In this document: piece after piece, positions 62,208 through 64,000 of the stretch
Layout of the letters: each line of letters opens with the position of its first letter
Position numbering within the stretch: the first letter of the stretch is position 1
Source: Bacillota bacterium
GTDB taxonomy: Bacteria; Bacillota; Clostridia; Lachnospirales; Lachnospiraceae
Direction of reading: 5' to 3'
DNA length: 64,000 bases
Assembly: GCA_023435645.1 (NCBI GenBank)
Contig: JAEYRK010000026.1
Span: forward strand, 8,483 to 72,482
Notes under the pieces: generated by a model
Database searches by the model: none
What the model saw: the letters and a program-made list of their open reading frames with translations, nothing else
Told to the model about the DNA's origin: nothing
Translations under genes and position numbers: made by a program

Positions 62208-63509
62208 TTATTGTTTGATGAATTCAGAGGAAAAGTAGTACTTGTCAGTGTCTCGGTTGAATACCTGATAGGTCTTGTTTACCCGGATGAATTTCTCCCC
62301 GCAGCGGATCAGAGTATTCCTGAGCATTAGGTCCATATCCTTTGTTGTCAGTTCATTATAGGTGACTTCATAAGCTTCTCCTGCCTTCGTATTTTTCCAG
62401 GGCATAATCTGAATCGACCTCGGTACATCAATAAAGGTATTATCCGTAATCTCCGGAGCCATAAGTCCGCTCGCCAGAATTCCTCGGTCCGTTCCCTTCC
62501 CTCCGGCCACCATCCTGATCTCATTTCCCCTAATCACCGGAGCCTTCCAGTTTAGAGCTCTGATCGCATCCGATGTTGTATTGGATATCTTATTCTCCAG
62601 CAGCTGAACCTTCTCATGATATTTTCCCTCGGTATATTTATGGGTACCGACAGCACGCTCCAGATGATCAAAGGTATTTCTGCGAATCAGGATATTACGG
62701 TTTGGAGTACCGTCATATTTCGTCCATACCAAACGAATACCTCCGGTAATCCTATCAGGAGTATCCAGATTAATTGCCTCCTTGTTCCCGGAAGCAGAGG
62801 GCTTATGGTTCAGAAAGCTATTCTGCTCGATGGTTACCTCCGAGGAGGCATCTAACTCAATGAAATGTCCGCTGTACATATTCTGAAAGGTGATACCGGA
62901 AATAGAAACCTCTGTGTTATGGCACAGAACGATGCCGATTGCATCTCGAACAAAGCCAAGATCAAGTACAGCGGTACCCATTCCACGGAAGGTAATCCCT
63001 GTTTCCCCCTCATACCCTCCGTAAGCCCCCTCCGTTTTTGCCTTAGAGGGCGCTGCCAATTGGAACAAGGACTTGGAGCTAATCAATTCCGTCGTCCCCG
63101 TCTCCTTCGTCTTTAATATGGTTACACCATCCTCCAAGAGAATTGTTACATGGGAAGGAACATAGAGTGTATTACAGATCCGGTAGGTCCCTGCCTCCAG
63201 GGTAAGTGTTCCGCCACCATCCTTCTCCAGCTGCTCCAGATAGGAGCGCAGCATATAGTACTGTTTCGTTTTGCTATTATATCGAACCGACTTTGTGTAG
63301 CGTTTCTGATAGGGTACTGTTGAAGGATTAACTCTATAGACTTCTCCTTCTGCCCGAGCTCTCGGAGAACCAGTCCCCATAATAGCTGACAGCTCAAATA
63401 ACATGACAATCATTACGAACCAGAGTCGGCTTCCTCTTCGCCTGCTTCCTTCCTTCGGCTCTATTGCAGTATTTTTTTTATACCATACTGATTTATGTAT
63501 ACTTATCAT
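62208..63509 (-). CDS. Secreted right-handed parallel beta-helix protein
   Basis: 433 residues. Signal peptide core WFVMIVMLFELSAIMG with likely cleavage after ARAEG. The rest is a pectate-lyase-like beta-helix: ITFRGMGTAVLDLGFVRD, TEVSISGITFQNMYSGHFIE, EVTIEQNSFLNHKPSA, RNILIRRNTFDHLERAV, KVQLLENKISNTTSDAIR, MAPEITDNTFIDVPR. Such proteins bind or cleave polysaccharides; catalytic residues cannot be assigned by eye. GGAGTGAG precedes the ATG. Confidence 0.88.
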   Translation of the reverse strand: MISIHKSVWYKKNTAIEPKEGSRRRGSRLWFVMIVMLFELSAIMGTGSPRARAEGEVYRVNPSTVPYQKRYTKSVRYNSKTKQYYMLRSYLEQLEKDGGGTLTLEAGTYRICNTLYVPSHVTILLEDGVTILKTKETGTTELISSKSLFQLAAPSKAKTEGAYGGYEGETGITFRGMGTAVLDLGFVRDAIGIVLCHNTEVSISGITFQNMYSGHFIELDASSEVTIEQNSFLNHKPSASGNKEAINLDTPDRITGGIRLVWTKYDGTPNRNILIRRNTFDHLERAVGTHKYTEGKYHEKVQLLENKISNTTSDAIRALNWKAPVIRGNEIRMVAGGKGTDRGILASGLMAPEITDNTFIDVPRSIQIMPWKNTKAGEAYEVTYNELTTKDMDLMLRNTLIRCGEKFIRVNKTYQVFNRDTDKYYFSSEFIKQ

Positions 63510-63585
63510 CCGTAACTCACTCCTTCTAAGCCTATTCTATATCATCCTCCGATGATATTCCATTCCTATATTCATGAATAGGACC

Positions 63586-63697
63586 TATATCCCCATATCC
63601 CCATATCCCCATATACCCATATACCATATACCCATATACCCATATACCTTATACCCTTATACCCTTATACCCTTATTCCCTTATGCCCTTATGCCCT
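63586..63697. repeat. Minisatellite of CCCATAT/CCCTTAT units
   Basis: A stretch of about 110 bases built of 7-9 base units (CCCCATAT, ACCCATAT, ACCCTTAT, GCCCTTAT), grading from one type into the next. It lies upstream of the beta-helix gene and downstream of the S8 peptidase gene, both on the minus strand. Non-coding; likely hypervariable in length. Confidence 0.85.
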
Positions 63698-63719
63698 CTC
63701 TATCGATTGCTTATCATGT

Positions 63720-64000
63720 CTATTCCTCGGACCTGAGTACTCTGAACACATGATAGATATCAATTGAACCATACCCCCAATCTCGGTTGGGATATTGAAG
63801 CCTGGGACTTTGCTTTGCTCCCCGTATCAGAAATTGCTTCACCTCAACAGTATCGATACCGGGGTAATTTCCTCTGACAATTCCCCATTCTAAAAACATA
63901 GCGGTAATGCCTGCCGTATGGGCTGCAGCAGCACCGGTGCCAGTCATTCCCGTAAAGCCATGGTCCAAAGTCGGCGCCAGTATATCTACCCCCGGAGCAG
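63720..64000 (-). CDS. S8 (subtilisin-like) peptidase, catalytic Ser replaced by Gly (5' end beyond window)
   Basis: Only the C-terminal part is in the window (stop at 63720). The frame is open to the right edge: PGVDILAP (the conserved PGxxIxAP strand), then TGMTGTGAAAAHTAGI, where subtilases have the catalytic Ser in GTSxA. Here the codon is GGT (Gly) instead of AGT (Ser). The end, RGAKQSPRLQYPNRDWGYGS, then IDIYHVFRVLR, resembles the Csp-like S8 peptidases of Clostridia. It may be a pseudoprotease like CspA/CspC of Clostridioides; whether the Asp and His sites remain cannot be seen. Confidence 0.8.
   Translation of the reverse strand, partial: APGVDILAPTLDHGFTGMTGTGAAAAHTAGITAMFLEWGIVRGNYPGIDTVEVKQFLIRGAKQSPRLQYPNRDWGYGSIDIYHVFRVLRSEE

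Noticed and set aside
63586..63697. CRISPR array
   Set aside because: Units of 7-9 bases with no spacers of 25-40 bases; this is a minisatellite. No cas genes are in the window.

Overview
The window reads as the chromosome of an anaerobic, moderately AT-rich member of the Bacillota, most likely a Lachnospiraceae-type Clostridia. The pointers are strong GGAGG-type ribosome binding sites with some TTG/GTG starts, TTGACA-N17-TATAAT promoters, rubrerythrin and an Fe-dependent alcohol dehydrogenase, GHKL/LytTR signalling, a Csp-like S8 peptidase and many secreted or lipoprotein genes with Pro/Thr-rich linkers. No rRNA, CRISPR array, prophage or complete insertion sequence is visible; there is one tRNA, tRNA-Gln(CTG).

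Layout. 1-4.8 kb is the most accessory-looking part: an edge-truncated MutL-like GHKL protein without its key ATPase residues, an AraC regulator, an ECF sigma/membrane anti-sigma pair, two copies of one hairpin repeat, an imperfect palindrome and two gene remnants. 4.9-9.2 kb holds greA-lysS and a PHP-lysA operon with an attenuator-like leader. 9.6-16.7 kb carries a parE/parC-type topoisomerase pair separated by a hairpin-rich leader, a degenerate HPt protein and guaA, followed by a nested palindromic/tandem-repeat element. 16.9-32.6 kb is housekeeping and repair: a secreted protein, an AlkZ-related protein, yfbR, uvrA, uvrB, rubrerythrin, a transglutaminase-like lipoprotein, yqxD, thpR, a ComEC-like hydrolase with DUF3006, free-Met-sulfoxide reductase, zinc-ribbon proteins and aroK.

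32.8-40.0 kb is a flavin-based extracellular electron transfer (EET) locus resembling that of Listeria: ndh2, a polyprenyl synthase (dmkB-like), a UbiA prenyltransferase (dmkA-like), a tandem-repeat lipoprotein (pplA-like) and ApbE flavin transferase (fmnB-like). The Ndh2 is unusual. Its DoxX-like membrane part carries an Ala-rich loop, predicted to face outside, with two exact ApbE flavinylation motifs (DGASGAT, DAVSGAT) and two near copies. A Rex-like palindrome lies on the ndh2 promoter.

40.5-64 kb contains a Big_2-domain remnant, a MATE exporter, a flavodoxin pair divergent from a TetR gene with a 14-bp-arm operator, sbcDC, and an AgrA/AgrC-like two-component system. That system is followed by two micro-ORFs, paired direct repeats and a hairpin that hides a ribosome binding site. 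Then come tRNA-Gln, an amidohydrolase, a CDF transporter, a membrane GDPD, Fe-ADH, a YbjQ remnant, a CPBP protease, a D-Ala-D-Ala carboxypeptidase, a LiaF/DUF4097 pair, a beta-helix protein, a minisatellite and an edge-truncated S8 peptidase whose catalytic Ser is Gly.

The two most interesting candidates are the Ndh2 with a putative flavinylated loop in the EET operon, and the LytTR/GHKL system with an 18-residue delta-toxin-like peptide gene under LytTR-like repeats.
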